A DNA stretch of 38,478 nt from Oscillatoriaceae cyanobacterium Prado104 (GTDB lineage: Bacteria > Cyanobacteriota > Cyanobacteriia > Cyanobacteriales > Microcoleaceae), in the NCBI GenBank assembly GCA_025454405.1, contig JALOON010000096.1, forward strand, positions 1 to 38,478, written 5' to 3'. Positions 8,136-16,050 of this stretch are shown here, in pieces; position 1 is the first letter of the stretch; each line of letters begins with the position of its first letter. The notes below the pieces were generated by a model. It was given only the letters and a program-made list of their open reading frames with translations. It did not search any database and was not told where the DNA came from. The translations under genes and the position numbers were made by a program.

Positions 8136-9242
8136 ATGGGTCTGATGATTGAAGACGTTCTGGAGTCCTTGGTAGAGCAAGGAGGTTCAGACATACACAT
8201 CCAAGCGGGCGCACCTATCTTCTTCCGCGTCAGCGGGAAATTGTCCCCTCAGGTGCAGTACGGCGAAGTCATGTCTGCTGAGGAAGTGCAAATCCTGATC
8301 TTCCAGATGCTCAACAACATGCAGCGCAAGCAGTTGGAAATGGAGTGGGAACTAGACTGCGCTTACGGGGTTAAAGGGTTGGCTCGCTTCCGGGTGAACG
8401 TGTACCGGGAACGCGGTTCTTGGGCTGCTTGTTTGCGGGCCCTGCAATCTAAGATTCCGAATGCGGACGCGCTGGGCGTACCGCAGGTGTTGCGAGACAT
8501 GACGGAAAGGCCCAGAGGTATGTTGTTGGTGACGGGACAAACGGGTTCCGGAAAAACGACTACGATGGCGGCTTTGTTGGATTTGGTCAACCGGACGCGG
8601 GCGGAACATATTCTCACAGTTGAAGATCCGATCGAGTACGTATTTCCTAATATTAAAAGTTTGTTTCACCAGCGGCAAAAGGGCGAAGATACCAAGAGCT
8701 TTGCTAATGCGCTGAGAGCAGCTTTGCGGGAAGATCCAGATGTGATTCTGGTGGGAGAAATGCGGGACTTGGAAACGATCGGTCTGGCAATTTCGGCTGC
8801 AGAAACGGGTCACTTAGTGATGGGAACTCTGCACACAAATTCGGCGGCGGCAACGATCGATCGGATTTTGGACGTGTTCCCGCCGATCCAGCAGCCCCAA
8901 ATCCGCGCTCAGGTTTCTAACTCTTTGATCGGAATTTGCAGCCAAAACTTGGTGGTGAAAATTGGGGGCGGTCGCTGCTGCGCCCAGGAAATCATGGTTA
9001 ACACTCCAGCTATGGCTAACTTGATCCGGGAAGGCAAAACTCCTCAAATTTACTCCCAAATTCAAATGGGGGCAAAATTGGGCATGAGAACGATGGAAAT
9101 GGCTCTTGCTGAACTTTACAAGGCAAATAAAGTCTCTTGGGAAGCGGCAATGTCCAAGGCTTCTAAGGCTGACGAACTCGAACGTTTGATCGGTCCGGCA
9201 CCGGTGGGGCAAGCACCTGCTGCTAAAGCAGGGGCTCGTTAA
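8136..9242 (+). CDS. pilT: Type IV pilus retraction ATPase PilT
   Basis: Cytoplasmic hexameric ATPase that depolymerises the pilus, driving twitching or gliding and phototactic motility; 368 residues. It has an N-terminal PAS-like PilT domain (MGLMIEDVLESLVEQGGSDI), Walker A GQTGSGKTT (about 134-142), Walker B DPDVILVGEMRD (about 201-212), the His box GTLHTNSAAATIDRILDVFP and the C-terminal retraction region with MRTMEMALAELYKANKVS. The tail after residue 350 is Ala/Pro-rich and variable. The start ATG has an unusually strong Shine-Dalgarno, agggaggag, 6 nt upstream. It is in the same direction as pilB and pilC, with repeat-filled spacers on both sides. Confidence 0.97.
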   Translation: MGLMIEDVLESLVEQGGSDIHIQAGAPIFFRVSGKLSPQVQYGEVMSAEEVQILIFQMLNNMQRKQLEMEWELDCAYGVKGLARFRVNVYRERGSWAACLRALQSKIPNADALGVPQVLRDMTERPRGMLLVTGQTGSGKTTTMAALLDLVNRTRAEHILTVEDPIEYVFPNIKSLFHQRQKGEDTKSFANALRAALREDPDVILVGEMRDLETIGLAISAAETGHLVMGTLHTNSAAATIDRILDVFPPIQQPQIRAQVSNSLIGICSQNLVVKIGGGRCCAQEIMVNTPAMANLIREGKTPQIYSQIQMGAKLGMRTMEMALAELYKANKVSWEAAMSKASKADELERLIGPAPVGQAPAAKAGAR

Positions 9243-9247
9243 TCTGT

Positions 9248-9412
9248 CAGTTGAGAGTTGGTAATTGGTAATTGATAATCGGTAATCGGTAAGGAGTTTG
9301 GAATAGCGAATTAGGGTCAAGCGGATTGGACCAAGTATGCTTTGAGTTTTAAGTTAAAGACAGTTCTTAATTCAAAACTCAAAACTCAAAACTCAAAACT
9401 ATTATCAACTAT
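9248..9412. repeat. Heptamer repeats in the pilT-pilC spacer
   Basis: Runs with 7-nt period: ggtaatt/ggtaatc units at about 9258-9293 and aaaactc units at about 9372-9400. They are like those in the neighbouring pil spacers but use different heptamers. The spacer is otherwise non-coding. Confidence 0.75.
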
Positions 9413-9453
9413 CAACTCTCCACTAAGTTTTCATAATTTATTAGAGGTGAGCT

Positions 9454-10581
9454 GTGGCTACCAATGTTGTAAATCCCAAACCGAAAAGCGGTTTTGATTT
9501 AAGTAATATTCAGGATCAAATCGAAGTAGCACTTAGCAGTATTACTGTTAAGGATATGGCTATTTTTGCCCGTCAGTTTGCGGCGATGTTTAATGCAGGC
9601 GTAGCAATTGTGAGATGCCTTTCTGTACTGCACGAACAGTGTTCTAATGCTAGATTGAAAAGAGCGCTCAGAAGCATGAATGCCGACGTGCAGGAAGGTA
9701 TCAACTTGGCAGAAGCAATGTCGAAGTTTCCTGATGTTTTTGACCAACTGTTTATCAGTATGGTGGCAGCGGGAGAGGTCGGGGGCGTACTCGATGAAGT
9801 GCTGGACCGTCTGGCGGTAATGATGGAAAAAAACCACAAGACGCAAGCAGAAATTAAGTCGGCAATGTCTTATCCCAAGACAGTGCTGTTTATTGCGATC
9901 GTGATTTTTTTCGCAATGACTATTTTCCTGCTGCCGACATTCGCAAAAATCTTTAAGGATATCGGCGCGGATTTGCCAGCTTTTACGCTGTTTATGTTGG
10001 GAATTAGCGCGTTTTGTACGGCTTGGCCTCCGATCCAACAGTTGACGGTGATTGGGGTGATTGCAGCGCTGTATATTGCCTTCCAAATGTATTACAAAAC
10101 TCCAGTAGGTCGCTTGCAAATTGACAAGATTGCGATGAAGTTGCCGATTTTTGGAGATTTGATCGAAAAGTCGGCGGTGGCTCGATTTTGTATTATATTT
10201 GGGTCGCTAACTCGATCGGGCGTGCCAATTCTCAATTCTTTGGAAATCGTGCGGGATGTGGCCGGAAATCAGGCAATCGCTAATGCTATTGAATATGCCA
10301 GAACTGAAATTCAAAGCGGTGGCATGATCAGTATTGCTTTGCAAGAACAGCAGGTTTTTCCGTCTTTGGCTATTCAAATGATGGCAATTGGTGAAGAAAC
10401 TGGGGAACTTGACAAGATGCTGATGAAAGTTGGTTCTTTCTACGAAACGGAAGTAGAAGAAGCGGTAAAAGGACTTACGAGTATGTTAGAACCTCTGATG
10501 ATTGTGGTCATTGGGGCAATTGTAGGTTCGATTTTGCTGTCGATGTATCTGCCGATGTTTGCAGTGTTCCAAAAACTGTAG
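9454..10581 (+). CDS. pilC: Type IV pilus inner-membrane platform protein PilC (GspF family)
   Basis: Integral membrane protein that sits above the PilB/PilT motors and couples ATP hydrolysis to pilin insertion; 375 residues. It has two T2SSF domains (about 35-160 and 235-355), each with the typical FARQFAAMFNAGVAI-like and FCIIFGSLTRSGVPI-like openings. Three hydrophobic segments are visible: TVLFIAIVIFFAMTIFLLP (about 144-163), VIGVIAALYIAFQ (about 197-210) and MIVVIGAIVGSILLSMYLP (about 349-368). The chosen start is the GTG at 9454, because GAGGTGA lies about 4-10 nt upstream and no in-frame ATG gives a better N-terminus. It is last in the pilB-pilT-pilC set. Confidence 0.96.
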   Translation: MATNVVNPKPKSGFDLSNIQDQIEVALSSITVKDMAIFARQFAAMFNAGVAIVRCLSVLHEQCSNARLKRALRSMNADVQEGINLAEAMSKFPDVFDQLFISMVAAGEVGGVLDEVLDRLAVMMEKNHKTQAEIKSAMSYPKTVLFIAIVIFFAMTIFLLPTFAKIFKDIGADLPAFTLFMLGISAFCTAWPPIQQLTVIGVIAALYIAFQMYYKTPVGRLQIDKIAMKLPIFGDLIEKSAVARFCIIFGSLTRSGVPILNSLEIVRDVAGNQAIANAIEYARTEIQSGGMISIALQEQQVFPSLAIQMMAIGEETGELDKMLMKVGSFYETEVEEAVKGLTSMLEPLMIVVIGAIVGSILLSMYLPMFAVFQKL

Positions 10582-10584
10582 ACA

Positions 10585-10735
10585 GTTGGTAAGGAGTTTT
10601 GAGTTTTGAATTTTGAGTTTTGAGTTCAAGACAGTTCAAAATTCAAAACTCAGAACTTCCCCTCTCACCCCATCGCAAATCTCAAATCGAAAATTGAAAA
10701 TCGTTTGACAGTTGTCAGTTGTCAGTTGTCATCAG
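10585..10735. repeat. Inverted and heptamer repeats downstream of pilC
   Basis: A run of gagtttt/gaatttt units (10597-10624) is followed by its rough complement ttcaaaattcaaaactcag (about 10636-10654), forming a long A/T stem that could stop or stabilise the pilC transcript. A run of ttgtcag heptamers follows at about 10707-10730, matching in form the STRR2-type heptamer of filamentous cyanobacteria. Confidence 0.7.
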
Positions 10736-10833
10736 TCAATATTCCTAAATAAAAACCTGGGACTCACCGAAATTAAGCGGGGACTTTCCGAGTAATGACT
10801 GATGGCTGATGGCTAATTATTTATTGATTTAAA

Positions 10834-11451
10834 ATGTCGCTTAAACAATTACATTACGAAACCCTACTAGCAGAGTACAGCGAATCTTCGGCTGCGATCT
10901 CGCTGTTGAAAAAATACCGGCTTTACATGGAAATGATTCCGAGTATCCGCCGCGCTAACGAAAGTTTAATTAGCATTCCTTTGCCAATTGCGCGACTGCG
11001 GGAAGGAGTTTCTTATGCGGGTAAAAGTGGCGCTAGCATCGCACCGGGACAAGCAGTTTGTTTGCCTTGCGATTTGGCGATTTTGATGTGCGATCCGGAG
11101 TGGAAAGTGAAAGTTGGGGTGGAAATTTTGGTTTTCATTCACCGCCCCGATGAGGATTTTTCCGATTTGTTGGGCCGCTGGCGGCAGTGTCAGGTGTGGC
11201 TGGATAAAAGTTACGAGTGGGTGATGCCTTACCGTTACAAGCATATTTACAGCGATGAAGCTGAAGCCGTTCATCCTTTATTTGTGCTATCTGATGAAAC
11301 GAGCGATCGAATTCAGCGCGGTTTGATGGCAGCCGGTTTGCCGTTTGTTATTGAAAGTTTTAGTTCGGTTAATGAGGATGAATTGCCAGAATTAGAAAGT
11401 TTAGAAACCCAAGAATACGGGAGTATGGGTGAAGAAAGTTACGATTGTTGA
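10834..11451 (+). CDS. Hypothetical protein, cyanobacterial, 205 residues
   Basis: I do not recognise a named family. The protein is soluble-looking, without a signal peptide or membrane segment. It opens with a helical stretch (MSLKQLHYETLLAEYSESSA), has a compact middle with RWRQCQVWLDKSYEWVMPYR, and ends in a very acidic tail (NEDELPELESLETQEYGSMG). Codon use is like its neighbours and the frame is clean, so a real gene is likely. There is no clear Shine-Dalgarno before the ATG at 10834. It follows pilC in the same direction after a 252-bp repeat-rich spacer, so a link with pilus function is possible but not shown. Confidence 0.8.
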   Translation: MSLKQLHYETLLAEYSESSAAISLLKKYRLYMEMIPSIRRANESLISIPLPIARLREGVSYAGKSGASIAPGQAVCLPCDLAILMCDPEWKVKVGVEILVFIHRPDEDFSDLLGRWRQCQVWLDKSYEWVMPYRYKHIYSDEAEAVHPLFVLSDETSDRIQRGLMAAGLPFVIESFSSVNEDELPELESLETQEYGSMGEESYDC

Positions 11452-11650
11452 CTTACACAAACTGTACCCAAGTCTCAAGAATCGGGGTTTCTCTTTCAAA
11501 TAAACAGCCATCGCGTTATCATTCTTTACGTTCATTCACAAAACTTATCGATTTGGGTCGATCGTGACTGCGCGCCCCAAATTATTGATAATTATTTTCA
11601 ATTAATAGACGAACTTTGTGCGTTTGGGAGCTTGACTAAAAAAGGTAGTT

Positions 11651-11678
11651 TTGATATCCTAAAAATATTTTGTATAAT
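11651..11678 (+). promoter_or_regulatory. Near-consensus sigma-70-type promoter for a candidate small RNA
   Basis: TTGATA at 11651-11656 and TATAAT at 11673-11678, spaced by 16 bp, with a TG two bases before the -10 box. It is followed by about 130 nt without a credible reading frame and then by a terminator. Confidence 0.6.
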
Positions 11679-11683
11679 TGAGG

Positions 11684-11812
11684 CATGGTTTAACTTAAAT
11701 TGTCTCTTTAATGGTCTGCTGCAGGAGGCTCTGGCACCTCAAACAAAGTTGGTGTGAAAATACTCGCTCGCCCGAGCTGCAGTGCCGATCGCTCGCAGTA
11801 GCTCTTTTTTTT
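11684..11812 (+). ncRNA. Candidate small RNA, about 130 nt
   Basis: A strong promoter just upstream and a Rho-independent terminator at 11774-11812 define a transcript of about 130 nt with no plausible ORF. Inside, ggcacctc and gttggtgtg can pair (cacc/ggtg), giving a second hairpin separated from the terminator by single-stranded sequence. It lies in the 409-bp space between the hypothetical gene ending at 11451 and a convergent glycosyltransferase. Its length and two-hairpin layout recall the conserved cyanobacterial sRNA PsrR1 (SyR1), but I cannot confirm sequence identity. Start position is estimated from the -10 box. Confidence 0.5.
11774..11812 (+). terminator. Rho-independent terminator
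   Basis: A 10-bp stem with one mismatch and two wobble pairs (arms 11774-11783 and 11795-11804) encloses an 11-nt loop and is followed by eight T. It acts on plus-strand transcripts coming from the promoter at 11651. Confidence 0.7.
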
Positions 11813-11860
11813 GCGTAAGTCCTGTAGAGCAATATATTTTACCGAAAATCTAGGGGTTTT

Positions 11861-13651
11861 TCACCATGGTTTGTTAGAGCGCTTTTTTCGAGTTACGACA
11901 ACCCAATCATCAGCAACCTTCACAATTTTAGCATTATCCAATGCTAAATGTTTGAGAACGGGTTTTTCTAACAAAAAATAAGGTTGAGATAAAGTTTGCC
12001 ATTTTTGTTGCAGTGTACGCGCATCGGCTACAATAACTTGACGGTCGCTGTAAAAATTTAAAGACGGACGCGGGTGACGGTGAGAAGTGAAAACCTCTTC
12101 ACCGAGAGGCGTTGCTTCGCGGACAATTGCAGCTACTGGCTTGACAGCATAATCTTCGGCGAGTTCCCAAACCCAGTTGTCAGAAGCGACAAATACTAAC
12201 AGCGAGACATAAGTTCCCCAAAATAAAATTATCAGAAACTGTCTGTCTTTGCGGTGTAACAGCACGGCTGCAAATGTCATTGTCAAAGCTGTAAATGCTA
12301 GCATTAATTGCAAATCTTGCTGGGGCGTTACAGTTTTTCCCCCCAAAGGAATCCAGCCGGTGAAGTACAAACAACCCGCAGCAACTACAGAAGCAATGAT
12401 GACAAAAATTGCGGGATGGGGCAAACAAGATATAACATCAAAAGGTCGCGAAGCGAAGCTATTTTCCTGTAAGGGGTTCCCGTCCCCCGAAAGTGTTTCC
12501 GTTCCCCGAAAAGATTCTCGTTCCCCGAAGGTTAGGGTAGGGTAAGGTAGGGAATCGCCCTCAAATTTTCTACCAGATTCTCGCTGCTGCATTTGCTCCC
12601 AAACGGCCGCGAGATAACTGCCGACTGCTAAGGCAAAAGCTGGATAAAGCGGTAAAATATACCAAGGTAATTTAGTATTCATTACGGAAATAGCCAGCAG
12701 ATAAATTCCGCTCCAAACTAATACTAACTTCGGACCTGCAAAATTGCGATTTTCCCAATTCAAACGCAATCCTTGCAGCCAGAATAACTGCCACGGCCAA
12801 GCTGATTCTAAAATTTCTAATAAATAATACCAGGGACCGCCAGTGTTATTGCCTACGGGTTCCCAAATTCGCCGGAAAGATTGATTGACTAAATTGGCGT
12901 TGATAAAGTCTTGTCCGTAGTGCAGCCACTGCGCGTAATACCAAGCTGCTACCGGCAAACTCCCTAAAGCCAATCCGCCCCAAAGATAGCCGGAAGTGAG
13001 GAGGCGCGGGGTATCCCAAATTAGGAAGCAAAATCCGATCGCACCTAACAACATCCCCAACATCACGCCTTTTGTCAAGCAAATCAGTCCGAAACCGATG
13101 CCCGCACCCAAAGCGTAACGCAAATCCCGGCGCGATCGCAGCAAACACCACATTCCCGCGAGCAAAAAACACAACACCGCACCATCTAACATCGCCAAAC
13201 GCCCGTGTCGCAGTACCGGCAGCAGCGTCAGGTAAACTAGGGCTGAAAAAATAGCTATAAGCCTCTGCTGGGGAAATAATTCCCTGCCTACGGTGTAAAG
13301 CAGGGGTACGGAAGTCGCGCACAGCATCGCCGGCACCAATCTTGCAGTCAATTCGCTGATGCCGCCTGCAGCAAAACAAGTCGCAATCAGCCAGTGTACC
13401 AGCGGCGGCTTGTTCAAATAAGGCGTTCCGCTGAGTGTGGGATACAGCCAAGCCGAACCGCCGCGCCCGATTTCTCGCGCTACTTGGGCTGCAATGCCTT
13501 CATCCCAATCCCGCAAAGGTACGCCGCCTAGATTCAGTTTGAAAATCAGTATCGCAGCCAACAGAAAAGCTAGCAGCCACAGCGTGTCTGCGTGCTTGCT
13601 ATTGAAGGGATTTTGATATTTGCGATCGCCCGAATAAAAATTTTCTGACAT
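11861..13651 (-). CDS. ArnT/PMT-type membrane glycosyltransferase (GT39 family)
   Basis: Polytopic inner-membrane protein of 596 residues that probably transfers a sugar from a polyprenyl-phosphate donor to lipid, glycan or protein on the outer face. After an N-terminal helix (LWLLAFLLAAILIFKLN) comes the family's acidic loop motif RDWDEG (residues 47-52), then GTPYLNKPPLVHWL and about ten further hydrophobic segments. The C-terminal soluble part contains HRHPRPSLNFYSDRQVIVAD. The acceptor is not predictable. An odd hydrophilic stretch at about residues 365-398 is encoded by tandem G/C-rich repeats and looks like a repeat insertion. It is transcribed convergently with the candidate small RNA. 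The ATG at 13649-13651 fits the start of the conserved region. Confidence 0.85.
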   Translation of the reverse strand: MSENFYSGDRKYQNPFNSKHADTLWLLAFLLAAILIFKLNLGGVPLRDWDEGIAAQVAREIGRGGSAWLYPTLSGTPYLNKPPLVHWLIATCFAAGGISELTARLVPAMLCATSVPLLYTVGRELFPQQRLIAIFSALVYLTLLPVLRHGRLAMLDGAVLCFLLAGMWCLLRSRRDLRYALGAGIGFGLICLTKGVMLGMLLGAIGFCFLIWDTPRLLTSGYLWGGLALGSLPVAAWYYAQWLHYGQDFINANLVNQSFRRIWEPVGNNTGGPWYYLLEILESAWPWQLFWLQGLRLNWENRNFAGPKLVLVWSGIYLLAISVMNTKLPWYILPLYPAFALAVGSYLAAVWEQMQQRESGRKFEGDSLPYPTLTFGERESFRGTETLSGDGNPLQENSFASRPFDVISCLPHPAIFVIIASVVAAGCLYFTGWIPLGGKTVTPQQDLQLMLAFTALTMTFAAVLLHRKDRQFLIILFWGTYVSLLVFVASDNWVWELAEDYAVKPVAAIVREATPLGEEVFTSHRHPRPSLNFYSDRQVIVADARTLQQKWQTLSQPYFLLEKPVLKHLALDNAKIVKVADDWVVVTRKKRSNKPW

Positions 13652-13738
13652 AAATTAAGAGGCTTTTATCATAAGATTACATAAATATCTTGTTGGCGCG
13701 CAATTGTCGCTCAACTCGGATTGTAGCTAGTTTAGTCC

Positions 13739-13818
13739 AGATCCCCCTAAATCACCCTTAAAAAGGGGGACTTTAAGAGTGTTGCTCTCCCTTGTTAAGG
13801 GGGGCTGGGGGGGATCTG
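13739..13818. repeat. Inverted repeat of the agatccccc...gggggatct family
   Basis: An arm beginning agatccccctaaatc and an inverted arm ending gctgggggggatct face each other across a short centre, each with its own cccttaaaaaggg-type hairpin. The same unit forms an array at 21035-21348. No coding sequence lies inside. It separates two divergent genes. Confidence 0.8.
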
Positions 13819-13890
13819 AGGGTTTGAAAACACGCCCTAAGACACCCAGAAACGGGCATTTTCTATGTTACTTGTTGTTGCTCTTTAGTT

Positions 13891-15384
13891 ATGAACTTAC
13901 CTGTAGTTATAGATATTATCATCGGCTTGGTTTTTATCTACCTAACTTTAAGCTTGCTGGCTTCGGAAATTCAGGAATTGATTGCTACTGTTTTGCAGTG
14001 GCGGGCCGAACATTTAAAAAGGTCGATCGAAATGCTGATTGCGGGCGGCACCGAAGGGGTGGAAGATGAGTTGCAACTTCGGAAAATCGGAGATTTTGCC
14101 AATTCAATTTACGACAATCCGATTATTAAAGATTTAAATCAGGGAGCTAAAGGGCCTTTCTTAGAGATGTGCCGTAATTTTACGCACAGTCTGGGGGCAT
14201 TTTACCGCAAAATTACGGGGAGGCGCAATGTTTTTGGCGATAAATCGACCGGACCTTCTTACATCGCTTCGGAAAATTTTGCTGAGAGTGTTTTGGATAC
14301 TTTAAAGATTGCTCCTTTGATGCGATCGATAACTGAATCGAGGTTGGAAAGGTTTAAAAATTTGCAGTTGGCGCAAATTAAAACGATTGCCGACAGTCTG
14401 AAATTGCCGGAGTCGGTTCAGCCGATTATCGAACAAGAATTCGGCTGGCTGGCTGTGGAGTTCGATCGAGTTGTTGAAGATTATCAAAATAATTGCGGTA
14501 GCTTGAATTCTGCTCTGGATAGAATGTCGGAAAAGTTGGGATTTTATATTAACGATTCTCAGGTTTACCTGCCGGAAACTGAGGTTGCTGGTAGAGAATT
14601 TCACAGGCAGATGGAATTTGTTAAGGCTACCTTGGACAGCGAAGTCGAGCGGGAGACGCTGCGATCGCAATTGCAGCCGAGTTTGAGCAATGTTTTAAAT
14701 GCGATTAGGAAAGTTAGGACAAGTCAGGATACGGTAACGGAAATTTTGGAAGAAAAAGTAGGCAGTCCGATTTACCAACAAATTGCAGAAATAGTTGAGA
14801 GTATGCCGGAATCGCTGCAAAACAGCCTCGATATTTTAGCGCAGCGCGCCGAAGTCAGCAGTGCCAATACTCAGGAACAGTTGCAGAAATTTCAGCAAGA
14901 AATTCAAGTGTGGTTCGATCGATCGATGCAGCGGGCTGCTGGTGTTTACAAGCGAAATGCTAGGGGGGTTGCAATTTTAATCGGTACGGCGATGGCGGTT
15001 GCTGCTAATGCTGACAGTATCAATATTATTAATCGATTGTCGAAGGATTCAATGTTGCGATCGACTGTGAATGCCTACGCGCAGCAGGTGGTAGAAAACA
15101 ATGCGGCAAACCGACAGGGTAATTTAACAAATTTAACACGAGTGCAATCGGAGGTCGATCGGGCTTTGGATAATTTAGCTTTGCCGTTTGGCTGGAGCGA
15201 AGCTAATAAATTGCCGAAACCTGCTAATAGAAATCAGTTATTGTCGGCTTTGTTGGTAAAAGTTTTGGGCTGGATTATTAGCGGTGTGGCTATTTCTATG
15301 GGAGCGGTTTTTTGGTTTGACGTGCTCAGCAAGGTGATTAATATCCGCAATGCTGGGAAAAAGCCGCCGTCTTCTGCAGAATAA
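13891..15384 (+). CDS. Membrane-anchored coiled-coil protein of unknown function
   Basis: A 497-residue protein that starts with a transmembrane helix (VVIDIIIGLVFIYLTLSLLA) followed by SEIQELIATVLQWRAEHLKR. I recall this pattern from many bacterial hypothetical proteins without a name. A long, mostly helical hydrophilic middle (about 60-350) is followed by a second hydrophobic segment (ARGVAILIGTAMAVAANADS, about 354-373) and a third near the C-terminus (VLGWIISGVAISMGAVFWF). It therefore probably has a large cytoplasmic or periplasmic domain held at the membrane at both ends. The gene is divergent from the glycosyltransferase. No Shine-Dalgarno is visible. Real gene; function unknown. Confidence 0.85.
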   Translation: MNLPVVIDIIIGLVFIYLTLSLLASEIQELIATVLQWRAEHLKRSIEMLIAGGTEGVEDELQLRKIGDFANSIYDNPIIKDLNQGAKGPFLEMCRNFTHSLGAFYRKITGRRNVFGDKSTGPSYIASENFAESVLDTLKIAPLMRSITESRLERFKNLQLAQIKTIADSLKLPESVQPIIEQEFGWLAVEFDRVVEDYQNNCGSLNSALDRMSEKLGFYINDSQVYLPETEVAGREFHRQMEFVKATLDSEVERETLRSQLQPSLSNVLNAIRKVRTSQDTVTEILEEKVGSPIYQQIAEIVESMPESLQNSLDILAQRAEVSSANTQEQLQKFQQEIQVWFDRSMQRAAGVYKRNARGVAILIGTAMAVAANADSINIINRLSKDSMLRSTVNAYAQQVVENNAANRQGNLTNLTRVQSEVDRALDNLALPFGWSEANKLPKPANRNQLLSALLVKVLGWIISGVAISMGAVFWFDVLSKVINIRNAGKKPPSSAE

Positions 15385-15621
15385 TTGCCGCTGAACGCAG
15401 ATTAACACGGAATAATTTAATAATCCTGCACTCAAGAATTGTCAGAAATCGGGTTTTTAGAAACTTCTTTCGCTGGCTGCCAGCAAATTCGGTAAAAACT
15501 TGGTTTCTTTGGCTTTAATGGGCAATGTTAAATCTGCTTAAAGTCATTTTTATGGAACCGCGAAGGCGCGAAGTTCGCGAAGAGAAGAGGAAGAAGATAA
15601 AGATGATAGATAACCTGGATT

Positions 15622-15630
15622 TGGTATAAT
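15622..15630 (+). promoter_or_regulatory. Extended -10 promoter element upstream of a CRISPR-like repeat
   Basis: TGGTATAAT gives a perfect -10 hexamer (15625-15630) with the TGn extension; no good -35 is seen. A transcript would start at about 15637, leaving a leader of about 26 nt before the 36-nt repeat. Confidence 0.4.
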
Positions 15631-15662
15631 TTCCGTTCAAGGTTGTTTGCAACTTTTTGCTT

Positions 15663-15698
15663 GTTTTCGTCCCCTTGCGGGGAAGTGGTTTAGGAAAG
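15663..15698 (+). repeat. Solitary 36-nt CRISPR-like repeat
   Basis: The unit begins gttttcgtccccttgcgggg and ends agtggtttaggaaag. It is 36 nt long, starts with GTTTT, ends in GAAAG, and has the internal stem cccc-ttg-cgggg, as in many cyanobacterial type I and III CRISPR repeats. No second copy lies within 100 nt on either side or elsewhere in the window, and no cas gene is present. It is therefore an orphan unit or the last remains of an array, if it is CRISPR-derived at all. Confidence 0.45.
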
Positions 15699-15783
15699 AG
15701 GTCTTTGTAAACCAATTTTGGTTTAGCGATACTTGACACCCGACCGTTGTCAACAAGCAAGTTTGACGAACATCGCACAAACA

Positions 15784-15843
15784 CAGCGGAATTATTCATC
15801 TCTCCGGACTCTCCCTCTGCGCCCTCTGCGCCCTCTGCGGTTA
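15784..15843. repeat. 60-bp dispersed repeat, copy A
   Basis: It begins cagcggaattattcatctct and ends in ctctgcg tandem units followed by gcggtta. A second copy with the same beginning and end is at 34338-34397, and an inverted fragment of the ctctgcg part is at about 37883-37912. It is non-coding. Confidence 0.8.
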
Positions 15844-16050
15844 GAGCTGCTTAACTGCGTGAAACTACGGAAATTGTAAATTTCCGTGCGATCGCGGATG
15901 CTAACTCGGCAAAAATCGGTGATGCTAATAAGTGGGTTTAATAAAAATTGATGAAGCAACCGCGTCCCATGCCCGGTATCATCAGTACCTACCTGACAGT
16001 CTGACTCCAGAGGTGCATCTACCACTTAGCACTATCTTGGAGCCAGGAGA

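Larger units (their letters stand above)
15385..16050. other. 666-bp repeat-rich spacer, no credible gene
   Basis: The spacer holds a gaaccgcgaaggcgcgaag-type dispersed repeat (about 15552-15585), an extended -10 box, a solitary CRISPR-like repeat, a small hairpin taaacca/tggttta at about 15708-15725 and a dispersed element at 15784-15843. Two short minus-strand frames cross these repeats and are not believable as proteins. Confidence 0.6.

Noticed and set aside
8352..8813. 153-codon minus-strand frame inside pilT
   Set aside because: It is a shadow of the conserved ATPase core in another frame.
9499..10119. 206-codon minus-strand frame inside pilC
   Set aside because: It is antisense to conserved pilC; His/Arg/Gln-rich composition is typical of a shadow frame.
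15515..15799. 94-codon minus-strand frame in the repeat-rich spacer
   Set aside because: It runs through dispersed repeats and the CRISPR-like unit and has no ribosome site or similarity.
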